From the NCBI GenBank assembly GCA_934178345.1, contig CAKPQG010000002.1, positions 93,656 to 157,655 of the forward strand: a stretch of 64,000 nt of DNA, in the 5' to 3' direction. The DNA comes from an uncultured Dialister sp. GTDB lineage: Bacteria > Bacillota > Negativicutes > Veillonellales > Dialisteraceae. The position numbers and the translations under genes are program-made. Of the stretch, positions 16,417 to 24,504 are shown piece by piece. Each line of letters starts with the position of its first letter. The stretch's first letter is position 1. The notes beneath the pieces were generated by a model. That model searched no databases, had not been told where the DNA came from, and saw only the letters and a list, made by a program, of their open reading frames with translations.

Positions 16417-17325
16417 ATGACAGATGTGATCATTATCGGAGCAGGCCCGGCGGGTCTGAATGCAGCGCTCTATGCTGCGCGCAAGGAGCTTTCTGTACAG
16501 GTCGTATCGACGGACATCGGCGGGCAGATGCTTCTCACGGGAGAAATCGAGAACTATCTGGGGCTGCCGCATATTTCCGGCTTTGAGCTGGCAGACAAGA
16601 TGGAAGCCCATGCGAAAGAGTATCCGGTAGACTTTGTCTTTGCCGGCGGTCTTTCCACAGAAAAAGACAGCGAGGGACATTTTCTGGTGCATCTTGATGA
16701 TGGCAAGGTGCTTACGGGAAGAACCCTGATCGTGACGGCAGGAAAACGCAGCCGCACACTCGATATTCCCGGCGAAATGGAATATACCGGCCGCGGTGTC
16801 AGCTACTGCGCGACCTGTGACGGTCCTTTCTATCGGAAGAAAGACACGGCAGTCATCGGCGGGGGAGACAGCGCGGTGCAGGCTGCAATCGAGCTGTCAC
16901 GTCTGGCGAACAAGGTCTACCTCGTGGTCCGAAGCCGCATCCGTGCTTCGGAGATCATTGCACGTCGCCTTGAGGGGCTTTCCAATGTAGAGATCCTTCT
17001 GGGGTATACACCGGAAGAAGTGAAAGGCGAGAAGAAAGTCACGGGGCTGGTCGTGAAGGATCGTGCTGGCGGTGTGACAAGAGAGCTCTCGGTGCAGGGG
17101 GTCTTCGTTGAGGCGGGCGGCTTGCCGAATAATCAGTGCGTTCCTGCGGATGTCAAAAAAAATGCAGCTGGTGAGATCGTGACAGACAAGGGTGGATGCA
17201 CGAATGTAGCAGGCTTCTTTGCAGCAGGGGACGTGACAGACTCTCCTTACAAACAGGTCATCATTGCTGCCGGGGAAGGCGCAGCGGCGGCACTCTCGGC
17301 CCATGAATACTTGCTGAGGCAGTAG
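16417..17325 (+). CDS. trxB: Thioredoxin-disulfide reductase family FAD-dependent oxidoreductase
   Basis: A 302-residue flavoprotein that passes electrons from NAD(P)H through FAD and a Cys pair to thioredoxin. It has the N-terminal FAD motif IIGAGPAGLNAA, the redox motif CATCDGPFY in the middle, the second dinucleotide motif IGGGDSAVQAA, and AAGDVTDSPYKQVIIAAGEG at the end. The NADPH specificity residues are not clear, so an alkyl-hydroperoxide or ferredoxin-type relative is possible. AGAGGAGG precedes the ATG. A thioredoxin gene lies 3.5 kb downstream. Confidence 0.9.
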   Translation: MTDVIIIGAGPAGLNAALYAARKELSVQVVSTDIGGQMLLTGEIENYLGLPHISGFELADKMEAHAKEYPVDFVFAGGLSTEKDSEGHFLVHLDDGKVLTGRTLIVTAGKRSRTLDIPGEMEYTGRGVSYCATCDGPFYRKKDTAVIGGGDSAVQAAIELSRLANKVYLVVRSRIRASEIIARRLEGLSNVEILLGYTPEEVKGEKKVTGLVVKDRAGGVTRELSVQGVFVEAGGLPNNQCVPADVKKNAAGEIVTDKGGCTNVAGFFAAGDVTDSPYKQVIIAAGEGAAAALSAHEYLLRQ

Positions 17326-17342
17326 GTTTCGGGCAATGCTTT

Positions 17343-17389
17343 GGGGGGAAACGCGGATCCGATCTGATCATGATAGGATCCGCGTTTCC
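17343..17389 (+). terminator. Hairpin after trxB (perfect 14-bp arms)
   Basis: GGAAACGCGGATCC (17347-17360) pairs exactly with GGATCCGCGTTTCC (17376-17389), with an inner ATCATGAT dyad. There is no clear T tract. It is closely similar to the inner part of the hairpin after coaX. Confidence 0.5.
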
Positions 17390-17473
17390 TAAACAAGATG
17401 AAACCATGGATCAAATTTCAGTGACCGGCCATACTTGTCCTATTCCCGGTCAATGATGAAAGAAAGTGAACAG

Positions 17474-18115
17474 ATGCGAGTTACGAAAAAGATCAAAGAA
17501 GAGCAGCTGAAGCGTCTCTCTGAGGTATACCATGACGATGGTACGATGCTTCATTTTACCAGCCCTTTTACGTTGCTGGTGGCGGTGATCCTGTCAGCGC
17601 AGTGTACGGATAAGCGGGTGAATGTCATCACCGGCCGCATTTTCCCGCGGCTTGCAAGTCCAGAGAAGATGGGAGCGCTCCGTCAGGAGGAGCTGGAAAA
17701 TGAGATCCGGGACTGCGGCCTTTATAAGGCGAAGGCGAAGAACCTGCTCGGCATGTGTCACATGTTGATCGAAAACTACGGCAGCGAAGTGCCGGAGGAT
17801 TTCGATGAGCTGGTGAAGCTGCCCGGTGTCGGACGAAAGACGGCGAATGTCGTCCGCTCTGTCGCGTGGGGATATCCTGCCATTGCGGTCGATACGCATG
17901 TCTTTCGCGTGGCGAACCGGCTGAAACTGGCGGTAGGTACGACGCCACTGGAAGTGGAGAAGGGGCTCATGAAGGCCATTCCGAAGAAGGACTGGTCCGC
18001 TGCACACCACTGGCTCATCTGGCATGGCCGCCGCGTGTGTACGGCGAGGAAGCCTGCCTGCGAGACTTGCTTCCTGCAGGATATCTGTCCCTCGTGCACG
18101 GTGGGAAAGAAATAA
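17474..18115 (+). CDS. nth: Endonuclease III (DNA glycosylase/AP lyase)
   Basis: A 213-residue base excision repair enzyme that removes oxidised pyrimidines and cleaves at abasic sites. The helix-hairpin-helix LPGVGRKTANVV contains the catalytic Lys, VDTHVFRVANRL carries the catalytic Asp, and the 4Fe-4S cluster is bound by C-x6-C-x2-C-x5-C (from CTARKPACETC). I start at ATG 17474 since this gives the usual length (E. coli 211); the longer frame from TTG 17435 lacks a ribosome site. The stop TAA shares its last base with a short inverted-repeat element, so that insertion is flush with the gene end. Confidence 0.94.
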   Translation: MRVTKKIKEEQLKRLSEVYHDDGTMLHFTSPFTLLVAVILSAQCTDKRVNVITGRIFPRLASPEKMGALRQEELENEIRDCGLYKAKAKNLLGMCHMLIENYGSEVPEDFDELVKLPGVGRKTANVVRSVAWGYPAIAVDTHVFRVANRLKLAVGTTPLEVEKGLMKAIPKKDWSAAHHWLIWHGRRVCTARKPACETCFLQDICPSCTVGKK

Positions 18116-18162
18116 GGGAAACGCTGATTAAATCTGACAACGATTTAATCAGTGTTTCCCTA
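18115..18162. mobile_element. Small inverted-repeat element, family 1, copy C (short form)
   Basis: 48 bp, AGGGAAACGCTGATTAAATC joined to TGACAACGATTTAATCAGTG and TTTCCCTA. The whole interior of the full element is missing. It begins on the last base of the nth stop codon. Confidence 0.75.
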
Positions 18163-18163
18163 G

Positions 18164-18200
18164 AAAGTCGGAATGATCGTAGGCATCATTCCGACTTTTT
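18164..18200 (+). terminator. Terminator of nth
   Basis: AAAGTCGGAATGAT pairs perfectly with ATCATTCCGACTTT, followed by TT. It follows the short inverted-repeat element directly. Confidence 0.9.
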
Positions 18201-18400
18201 AGTATGGAGTGAGGAGTGTTGGTGCGGTGCTTCCCTATTTTTAGACACCAGCACTCCTCACTCGAGAGTAGGGCTTTTATTTAGGGGCAAGGGCGATGCG
18301 CCCCACAGGCTAACCCTTTTTTCCATCCCCTTTCCCTACCAGCGCAAATATTGTATAATTTCATAGATACATTCTACGCATTAGCAAAAGAGGAGACGTC

Positions 18401-19129
18401 ATGAAGAGACTGTTTTTAGCGATTACCAAAGGGGAAGAGATCCGTTTCCTGGGACATCTGGACTACCTGCGTACCATGGAGCGCGTGGTGGTTCGTTCAG
18501 GGATCCCGATCGCCTTCTCGGAAGGCTTCAATCCACATATGAAAATTTCCCTTGACTCGGCGCTGGCCGTGGGGGTCACAGCGGATCCGCTCTATATGGA
18601 GATCAAACTCGAAAAGGATATGCCCATCGAAGAAGTGAAGGAGCGTATGCAGCGCGAGATGCCAAAGGGCATGACCATTTACCACATCGAAGAAGCGGCA
18701 CAGGAATGGCCGAAATTCGTAGCTTTCTTCAATGAAGACGCTTATGAAATGGAAGGTCCTGTGACGGAGGGGGCTGATGCCGAAGCGGCAAAAGAGGCGA
18801 TAGCCCGTTTCAATGCACTTCCATCCTTCATCTACCAGCGTGTCACGCCGAAAAAGGTCCGTGAGATGGATGTAAAGCCGATGATCATGGAGCCGATGAA
18901 GGTTCGCATCGAGGGGGAGAGAGCGTATCTCACCTTCTCTCTCATCCGCAGCAATACAGGTACGGTGCAGCCTAAAGATGTATGGAAGATGCTTGCCGAG
19001 TCCTTCAGCCTTCCATGGACGCCGGATGCCTTCATCTGCTCGCGTACCGGGACGTATCGGAAGGAAGAGGGGGAGAGAAAGACGCCCTTTGATCCCGGTG
19101 TCTTTGATGCGTGGGTCAAAAAGAAATGA
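18401..19129 (+). CDS. TIGR03936-family radical SAM-associated protein (DUF2344)
   Basis: A 242-residue protein of the DUF2344 family, usually encoded between a radical SAM protein (TIGR03960) and RNase G. Diagnostic features are the N-terminal KGEEIRFLGHLDYLRTMERVV and the IPIAFSEGFNPHMKISLDSALAVG segment. Its biochemical role is not established; the linkage suggests tRNA or rRNA modification or processing. The radical SAM partner is not adjacent here: the gene upstream is nth, after a repeat-filled gap. It overlaps rng by ATGA, so the two are translationally coupled. Confidence 0.88.
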   Translation: MKRLFLAITKGEEIRFLGHLDYLRTMERVVVRSGIPIAFSEGFNPHMKISLDSALAVGVTADPLYMEIKLEKDMPIEEVKERMQREMPKGMTIYHIEEAAQEWPKFVAFFNEDAYEMEGPVTEGADAEAAKEAIARFNALPSFIYQRVTPKKVREMDVKPMIMEPMKVRIEGERAYLTFSLIRSNTGTVQPKDVWKMLAESFSLPWTPDAFICSRTGTYRKEEGERKTPFDPGVFDAWVKKK

Positions 19130-20538
19130 AACAGATACTGCTCCATGTGACAGAAGAGGAAAAGGTGCTTGCTGTCCTGGATGAGGGCGTACTTTCGGAC
19201 ATTTCTGTCGAAAAAGCAGAGGAAACGGATCTGGTGGGGCGTGTGTACAAGGGCGTCATCCGGAATGTCGTGCCTTCGATCAATGGGATGTTCATCGATA
19301 TCGGTATCGGCAAGAACGGATTCCTCCGCACGAAAGATATCCTGTCCAAAGAGCCGCATACCGAGGGGGCATCTGTCCTTGTGCAGGTGGAGAAGGACAG
19401 CACAGAGACGAAAGGCCCGCTCCTGACGGAGAAGATCTCCTTTGCTGGAAAATATGCGGTGGCTCTCCTTGCAACGAACTATATCGGGATCTCCAAGAAG
19501 ATCCGAAGCGAAGAGAAACGCGCATCGCTCAGAGCTATGGCGCGCGGCATATGTCCTTCCGGTATGGGAGCCATCGTGCGCACCGCGGCAGAAAAGGCGG
19601 AGACGGAAGAGCTTCGGCGCGATCTGTCTGCGCTTTCTGCCGTCGGAGAGATCGTCAGCCGCCGCTTTAAGGTGGAGAAGGCACCTAAGCTCCTGTACCG
19701 TGACGGCGACCTCGCGGTGAAAAGTCTGCGTGACTACATGACGCCGGACGTCGAAAGCCTGATCACGGATGACAGGCCGACCTTTCAGCGTTTGAGGCAG
19801 CTTGCGGAAGGAGAGGGATTCCCCGTAGAAAAGATCCGCTGTTATGAAGGAAAGGAGCCGCTCTTCCATGCCTGCCATGTCGATGAGCAGATGAAAGCAC
19901 TCTTCGATCGCGAAGTACCGCTCCCTTCCGGCGGCTCGCTCGTCATCGACTACACGGAAGCACTGACTGCGATCGATGTGAATTCCGGCTCCTTTCAGGG
20001 GAATATGCCTCATGGGGAGTTGGCTTTCCTTCTGAATCAGTCTGCTGTGAAAGAGATCGCCCGCCAGATCCGCCTGCGCGGGATCGGCGGCATCATTCTC
20101 ATTGATTTCATCGATATGGAAAAGAAATCGCAGGAAGCCCGTCTGGTCGAGCTTTTGAAAGAGGAAGTGCGGAAGGATCGTGTGAAGACCGTCGTCTGCG
20201 GCATGACCTCGCTGGGCCTGGTCGAGATGACGAGGAAACGTACCGTCCATCGCCTTTGGCAGAATTACTATGAGACATGCCCGCTCTGTCACGGACAGGG
20301 CCGCATCCTCTCGGCAGAATCGGTGGCCCAGCAGATCATAGAGGATCTGGAGCGGCAGAAAAGCCGTGCGCCTTTCCGCAGTGGCATCCTCATCCGCTGC
20401 GAAAAAGAAGTGGCAGGACGCCTTCAGGCGAAAGATATGCAGGAGCGTCTTCAAGCTATCGTTCATCATGATGTCATCGTCGAAGACAATGGAGCCTTGA
20501 TGAGAGAAGGGTACAGTATACTGGGTACTGGTGACTAG
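19126..20538 (+). CDS. rng: Ribonuclease G/E family endoribonuclease
   Basis: A 470-residue RNase G-type enzyme for rRNA and mRNA processing. An S1-like domain (VGRVYKGVIRNVVPSINGMFIDIG) spans roughly residues 35-120. The catalytic region contains IDVNSGSF and IILIDFIDM with the metal-binding Asp residues, and the Zn-link CPLCHGQG near residue 385. It lacks the long C-terminal scaffold of RNase E. The start overlaps the preceding stop (ATGA). The last residues GTGD and the TAG stop are encoded by the heptamer repeat GGTACTGGTGACTAG, so the original C-terminus may have been altered. rplU, often next, is absent. Confidence 0.93.
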   Translation: MKQILLHVTEEEKVLAVLDEGVLSDISVEKAEETDLVGRVYKGVIRNVVPSINGMFIDIGIGKNGFLRTKDILSKEPHTEGASVLVQVEKDSTETKGPLLTEKISFAGKYAVALLATNYIGISKKIRSEEKRASLRAMARGICPSGMGAIVRTAAEKAETEELRRDLSALSAVGEIVSRRFKVEKAPKLLYRDGDLAVKSLRDYMTPDVESLITDDRPTFQRLRQLAEGEGFPVEKIRCYEGKEPLFHACHVDEQMKALFDREVPLPSGGSLVIDYTEALTAIDVNSGSFQGNMPHGELAFLLNQSAVKEIARQIRLRGIGGIILIDFIDMEKKSQEARLVELLKEEVRKDRVKTVVCGMTSLGLVEMTRKRTVHRLWQNYYETCPLCHGQGRILSAESVAQQIIEDLERQKSRAPFRSGILIRCEKEVAGRLQAKDMQERLQAIVHHDVIVEDNGALMREGYSILGTGD

Positions 20539-20765
20539 TGACTGGTGACTAGTGACTAGTATAGCGATTTGTTAACTTCTGGACTTAGTTAGAAGTGAGA
20601 AGTGAGAAGTGCTGGAAGGGGCACACAATGCATATAGTGCCCCAATACTCCCTCATTATATAAAACAGTTTGTCCATCATTTATATAAAACTTTGCGGCG
20701 TTTCCTCATTTTATGCGCCGTACCTTCACTCCTAACTCCTAACTCCTCACTCCTAACTTGATTCG
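20525..20765. repeat. Intergenic repeat mosaic after rng
   Basis: GTGACTR heptamers (20529-20560) overlap the rng stop codon. They are followed by GAAGTGA units, an inverted module TTTGCGGCGTTTCC...TTATGCGCCG (about 20693-20720), and CTAACTCC/CTCACTCC units to about 20758. The remainder up to 20898 shows no feature except the ribosome site of the thioredoxin gene. Confidence 0.75.
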
Positions 20766-20898
20766 GAAGTTGACTTAAATGCCAGTTATTTAGAAAACGC
20801 AATATTACGGATTCGGGTCTTTAGGAATATACTGACCTGAGATGGAGACAGCGTTTCGCTGGCATTTGCTATCCCGTGAATGAAAGGAAAATTTGATA

Positions 20899-21222
20899 AT
20901 GATCGAAGATATTCACTCCGCCGCGGACATGGACCATCTCGTCGCGGAGAAAAAAGGCTATGTGCTTCTATGGCTTTGGGCAGCATGGTGCCGCCCTTGC
21001 CAGGTCATGGCACCTGCTGTGCAGGCACTGGAAGAGCGTTTCCCGGGGAAAATACAGGTGGTGCGCATGGAAGTTGATGAGCAGGAGGAACTCGCCGAAG
21101 GCTTTTCCCTCGTTGGCGTGCCGACCTTTATCCTGTATAAGGACGGCAAAGAAAAAGGCCGCATTGTCGGCTATCGCATGAAGGCAAAATTCTTCGAAGA
21201 AATCGAAGGCTTGATGAAGTAG
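20899..21222 (+). CDS. Thioredoxin family protein
   Basis: A 107-residue thioredoxin fold. The active site is W30-C31-R32-P33-C34 instead of the classic WCGPC. The cis-Pro segment VGVPTF and the YKDGKEKGRIVG strand are present. It probably reduces protein disulfides in the cytoplasm with the TrxB encoded at 16.4 kb. An Arg between the Cys residues should change the redox potential or partner choice. The ATG at 20899 has AAAGGAAA about 9 bases before it; the TTG at 20893 is less likely. It forms a single-gene unit with a terminator at 21400-21428. Confidence 0.88.
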   Translation: MIEDIHSAADMDHLVAEKKGYVLLWLWAAWCRPCQVMAPAVQALEERFPGKIQVVRMEVDEQEELAEGFSLVGVPTFILYKDGKEKGRIVGYRMKAKFFEEIEGLMK

Positions 21223-21228
21223 GCTTTG

Positions 21229-21300
21229 GGTGACTAGTGACTAGTGACTAGTGACTAGTGACTAGTGACTAGTGACTGAAATACCGCTTTCGGGCATGGC
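21229..21300. repeat. Tandem GTGACTA array (about seven units)
   Basis: One of the cleanest heptamer arrays in the window: GTGACTA repeated about seven times at 21231-21278, then an AATACCGCTTTCGGGCAT module. Confidence 0.9.
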
Positions 21301-21308
21301 TCGTTCTT

Positions 21309-21391
21309 GGGAAACGCTGATTAAATCGCAGAGTCGGATTTCACAAGAATTTTTATACATAGCTTCGTCATAACCTTCCTTAAATAGCTCG
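21309..21391. mobile_element. Small inverted-repeat element, family 1, copy D (left half only)
   Basis: It begins GGGAAACGCTGATTAAATCG and runs to TTAAATAGCTCG, the centre of the full element, where it stops. The right half is absent. Confidence 0.7.
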
Positions 21392-21399
21392 TTCATCCG

Positions 21400-21428
21400 A
21401 TACGCTTGAAATTTTCAAGCGTATTTTT
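21400..21428 (+). terminator. Terminator after thioredoxin gene
   Basis: ACGCTTGAAA pairs with TTTCAAGCGT, then ATTTTTTA. The half element D lies between gene and terminator. Confidence 0.85.
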
Positions 21429-21466
21429 TATTTCATTTTTTCTATACAACGCCTGCCTTTTCATGC

Positions 21467-21607
21467 TATAATGACACCATAAAATGATACGTGCAAAGAG
21501 ACCTGTCTTTGCATGAATGAATTTCTCGACAAGTGAAAGCTTAGCGAGCTGAAACGCCAGTGTTTGTTATGGCGCATGATTCATCCATGCGGAGGCAGGT
21601 TTTTTGA
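21467..21607 (+). promoter_or_regulatory. Structured leader RNA with attenuator-like terminator before the deaminase gene
   Basis: A TATAAT box at 21467-21472 is followed by a compact foldable region. A 12-bp arm GCATGAATGAAT (21511-21522) pairs with ATTCATCCATGC (21579-21590) with one mismatch. Inside it are two hairpins, CTCG/CGAG (21525/21545) and CGCCA/TGGCG (21555/21570), giving a three-way junction. An outer arm AGACCTGTC (21499-21507) pairs with GGCAGGTTT (21594-21602), ending in TTTTTT. The alternative hairpin GCAAAG/CTTTGC (21493-21512) would break the outer arm. It matches no riboswitch class I can recall, including the purine class. Confidence 0.5.
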
Positions 21608-21648
21608 TGGTATCGATCAAAAGCTGTTTTTGCTGAGGAGGAATCATC

Positions 21649-22665
21649 ATGGCAAACGAAGTGACTATGGAATTTGTACAGGGTATGCCAAAGGCAGAGC
21701 TGCACCTGCACATCGAAGGAAGTCTGGAGCCGGAGCTGAAGCTCGCGCTCGCCCAGAAGAATCATGTGGATATCGGACAGTCCACCATCGAAGAAGTCAG
21801 AAAGTCCTACCAGTATGACGATCTGGCGTCTTTCCTCGCGGTGTACTATCCGGCGATGAATGTGCTCCAGACGGAAGACGATTTCTACGATCTGGCGATG
21901 GCCTATCTGAAACATGCGAAGGAAGAGAATGTCCGTCATGTAGAAATTTTCTTCGACCCGCAGGCACACACCAGCCGCGGCATCGCATTTGAAACTTTCA
22001 TCAAAGGTCTCTACCGTGCGACGGTCGATGCGCGTGCGATGAACATTGATGCTCGTCTCATCATGTGTTTCCTGCGCGACCTCTCCAGAGAGTCTGCCAG
22101 AAAGACGCTGGAAGAAGCCATGCCGTACAAGGATATGTTCATCGGTGTCGGCCTCGACTCGGATGAGCACAACAATCCTCCGATGAAATTCTTCCCCGTC
22201 TTCGTCGAAGCAGAAAAGGCCGGCCTGCGTCTCACGGCCCATGCGGATATCGACCAGAAGGACTCCATCGAGCATATCCGTGACCTCTTGGAAGTCATCG
22301 GCGTGGAACGTATCGATCATGGCACGAATATTGTCGAAGATCCGGACCTTGTCGACTATGCGGTGAAGCATCAGATCGGCTTCACCTCCTGCCCGCTGTC
22401 GAATTCCTTCGTTCGCCCGGAAATGAAGGGCCCGGAAATCAAAGAGCTTCTTACAAAAGGTGCGAAGATCTGCATCAATTCGGATGATCCGGCATACTTC
22501 GGCGGCTATATCAGCAAGAACTACTATGAGCTGGCGCGCCAGTTCGACCTCACCAAAGAACAGGTCGTCCAGCTTGCCAGAAATTCCTTCGAAGCCAGCT
22601 GGATCAGCGAAGAGCAGAAAGCGATCTATATCGCTGAGCTCGAAGAATACGCGAGAACGCATTAA
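21649..22665 (+). CDS. Adenosine/adenine deaminase family protein (catalytic Glu not at its usual place)
   Basis: A 338-residue amidohydrolase. It follows the bacterial adenine deaminase (Aah1-like) pattern: PKAELHLHIEGSLEPEL with metal-binding H19 and H21, EIFFDPQAHTSRGI, VGLDSDE, the DHG motif and SDDPAYFGGYI with the metal-binding Asp. The catalytic motif HAGE is replaced by H198-A-D-I-D, so the proton-donating Glu is Ile201, with Asp at 200 and 202. It may act on a modified purine or use a shifted acid; this is inference. GAGGAGGA precedes the ATG. A structured leader lies upstream, and a purine permease and an adenine deaminase follow. Confidence 0.85.
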   Translation: MANEVTMEFVQGMPKAELHLHIEGSLEPELKLALAQKNHVDIGQSTIEEVRKSYQYDDLASFLAVYYPAMNVLQTEDDFYDLAMAYLKHAKEENVRHVEIFFDPQAHTSRGIAFETFIKGLYRATVDARAMNIDARLIMCFLRDLSRESARKTLEEAMPYKDMFIGVGLDSDEHNNPPMKFFPVFVEAEKAGLRLTAHADIDQKDSIEHIRDLLEVIGVERIDHGTNIVEDPDLVDYAVKHQIGFTSCPLSNSFVRPEMKGPEIKELLTKGAKICINSDDPAYFGGYISKNYYELARQFDLTKEQVVQLARNSFEASWISEEQKAIYIAELEEYARTH

Positions 22666-22671
22666 GGGTTA

Positions 22672-22930
22672 GCCCATGGGGCGGCTCCGTCCACTGATTA
22701 TGAATGAAAGCTTTGCTTGAATGAGGAATTAGGAATGAGGAATGAGGAATGGTGGTGCGGCGCATAAAAATATGTAAGCGCCGCGGAGTATAAATAGGGC
22801 GATGCCCGAAGATGGCATTTCAGTCACCAGTCACCAGTCACTAGTCACTCGAAGCTCCTAATCCCTAGCTATTAATCATCCCTGCTTTCAAACTTAGTCC
22901 CTTGGGCAAACCCTCAAACATTAACCCCAT
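22672..22930. repeat. Intergenic repeat mosaic before the NCS2 permease
   Basis: Modules: GGGTTAGCCCATGGGGCGGC...CTGATTATGAATGAAAGC, GGAATKA heptamers (22720-22750), inverse GTGCGGCGCATAAAAATATG...GCGCCGCGGAG (22753-22790), GGGCGATGCCCGAAG, CAGTCAC heptamers (22822-22850), CTAATCCC and the CCTGCTTTCAAAC module. No gene is seen. Confidence 0.75.
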
Positions 22931-22966
22931 CCCACTACATTACCAAGAGAGGTTGATACATCCAAA

Positions 22967-24304
22967 ATGTCTGATACTACATCTCACGGTCTGCTGGACC
23001 GGCTGTTTCATTTGACCGAGAACAAGACGACGGTCAAGAGAGAATGTCTGGCCGGACTCACGACCTTTGTCTCAATGGCTTATATTTTATTTGTGAATCC
23101 CCAGATCCTGGGGGATGCCGGGATGGACGCAGGGGCGGTCTTCACGGCTACGGCGCTTTCTGCGATTTTTGGCTGCCTTCTCATGGGATTCCTTGCGAAT
23201 TACCCGATTTCCATCGCGCCGGGGCTGGGTGACAATGCTTTCTTCACCTACTCCGTCGTCCTTGCCATGGGCATGCCATGGCAGCAGGCGATGGCAGGGG
23301 TCTTCATCGCCTCCATCCTTTTCACGGTCGTTTCCATTTTCAGGATTCGTGAAATCATCATTGATGCGATCCCGCAGGATCTGAAATATGCGATGGCAGC
23401 CGGTATCGGCATTTTCATTTCCTTTGTCGGCCTGCAGGGCGGCGGCATCGTCATCGCGGATCCGGCCTCCATCATCTCCATCGGCTCCTTCAAAGTACCG
23501 ACCACCTGGCTCACCATCTTCGGTACCCTTGTGACCGCGCTCCTGATGGCGAGAAAAATCCCCGGCTCCATTTTCTACGGCATCGTCATCACCGCGGTCG
23601 CCGGTCTTGTGACAGGTGTCATCGCACCGCCGGACAGCATCATTTCTATGGCACCGTCTCTGGCACCGACCTTCGGCGTCGGCGTGACGCATATGGGAGC
23701 GATCCTGACCGATCCTACCATGTGGGCCGTCGTCGTCATCTTCTTCCTGGTCGCTTTCTTTGATACGGCAGGCACACTCATCGGCCTTGCGCAGCAGGCG
23801 GGCTTCATGCACAATGGCAAGATGCCGCGCATCGGCCGCGCGCTCATGGCAGACTCTCTCTCCATGCTCGCCGGCGCTGTCATGGGGACGACCCCGACGG
23901 CAGCGTATGTCGAGGCTTCCGCCGGTATCGCAATGGGGGCGCGCACGGGTCTCACCGCTGTCGTCGTCGCGATTCTTTTCGGCGTCAGCATGATCTTCTC
24001 GCCGCTCCTTGCTGTCGTCACGGCGAATGTCACGGCTCCGGCGCTCATCGTCGTCGGCGTCCTTATGGCATCCGCCCTGAAGGAAATCCGCTGGGATGAA
24101 TTTGAGATCGCGCTCCCGTCCTTCCTGGTCGTCATCGGCATGCCGCTCACTTTCAATATTTCGTATGGCATTGCCTTCGGCTTCATTTTCTATCCGCTCG
24201 TCATGATTGCCGCTGGTCGAAGAAAAGAACTGAACTGGATCATCTGGCTCATGTTCTTCCTTTTCCTCCTCCTGCTCGCGACCCTGACGATGCTGAAATT
24301 TTAA
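22967..24304 (+). CDS. NCS2 family purine permease (adenine/guanine/hypoxanthine type)
   Basis: A 445-residue membrane protein with about 12-14 helices, close to the AzgA/PbuG/PbuO branch that imports purine bases with protons. Family features: KRECLAGLTTFVSMAYILFVNPQILGDAG at the start, APGLGDNAFFTYSVV, and VAFFDTAGTLIGLAQQAG followed by TPTAAYVEASAGIAMGARTG. Placed between two purine deaminase genes it most likely supplies adenine or a related base. A GAGAGG-containing ribosome site precedes the ATG. Confidence 0.92.
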   Translation: MSDTTSHGLLDRLFHLTENKTTVKRECLAGLTTFVSMAYILFVNPQILGDAGMDAGAVFTATALSAIFGCLLMGFLANYPISIAPGLGDNAFFTYSVVLAMGMPWQQAMAGVFIASILFTVVSIFRIREIIIDAIPQDLKYAMAAGIGIFISFVGLQGGGIVIADPASIISIGSFKVPTTWLTIFGTLVTALLMARKIPGSIFYGIVITAVAGLVTGVIAPPDSIISMAPSLAPTFGVGVTHMGAILTDPTMWAVVVIFFLVAFFDTAGTLIGLAQQAGFMHNGKMPRIGRALMADSLSMLAGAVMGTTPTAAYVEASAGIAMGARTGLTAVVVAILFGVSMIFSPLLAVVTANVTAPALIVVGVLMASALKEIRWDEFEIALPSFLVVIGMPLTFNISYGIAFGFIFYPLVMIAAGRRKELNWIIWLMFFLFLLLLATLTMLKF

Positions 24305-24480
24305 GGGAATTAGTGACTGGTGACTAGTGACTAGGGACTAGTGACTAGGGATTAGACTTTAGATGTCTGACAGTCTCTTAGTCTCCCTGTCTCTCAGTCT
24401 ATAGAAACCTTCTGGTATCGCCCATGTATTTGCGGCGTAGCCGCTACCTTCCCATCGGAACGGGTTGAACCCGTTCAACT
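24305..24480. repeat. Heptamer block between permease and ade
   Basis: GTGACTR/GGATTAG units (24308-24355), AGTCTCT units, the ATTTGCGGCGTAGCCGC module and GGGTTGAACCCGTTCAAC, a small inverted repeat. Confidence 0.7.
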
Positions 24481-24504
24481 TATGTTTTTACAAAGGAGAA
24501 TCAT

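Noticed and set aside
18832..20469. 545-codon minus-strand frame opposite rng
   Set aside because: Antisense shadow of rng and the DUF2344 gene with a Leu/Arg/His-rich composition and no start signals.
21493..21605. Known purine riboswitch
   Set aside because: The three-way junction shape and gene context fit, but the conserved core and loop-loop sequences of the purine class are absent.
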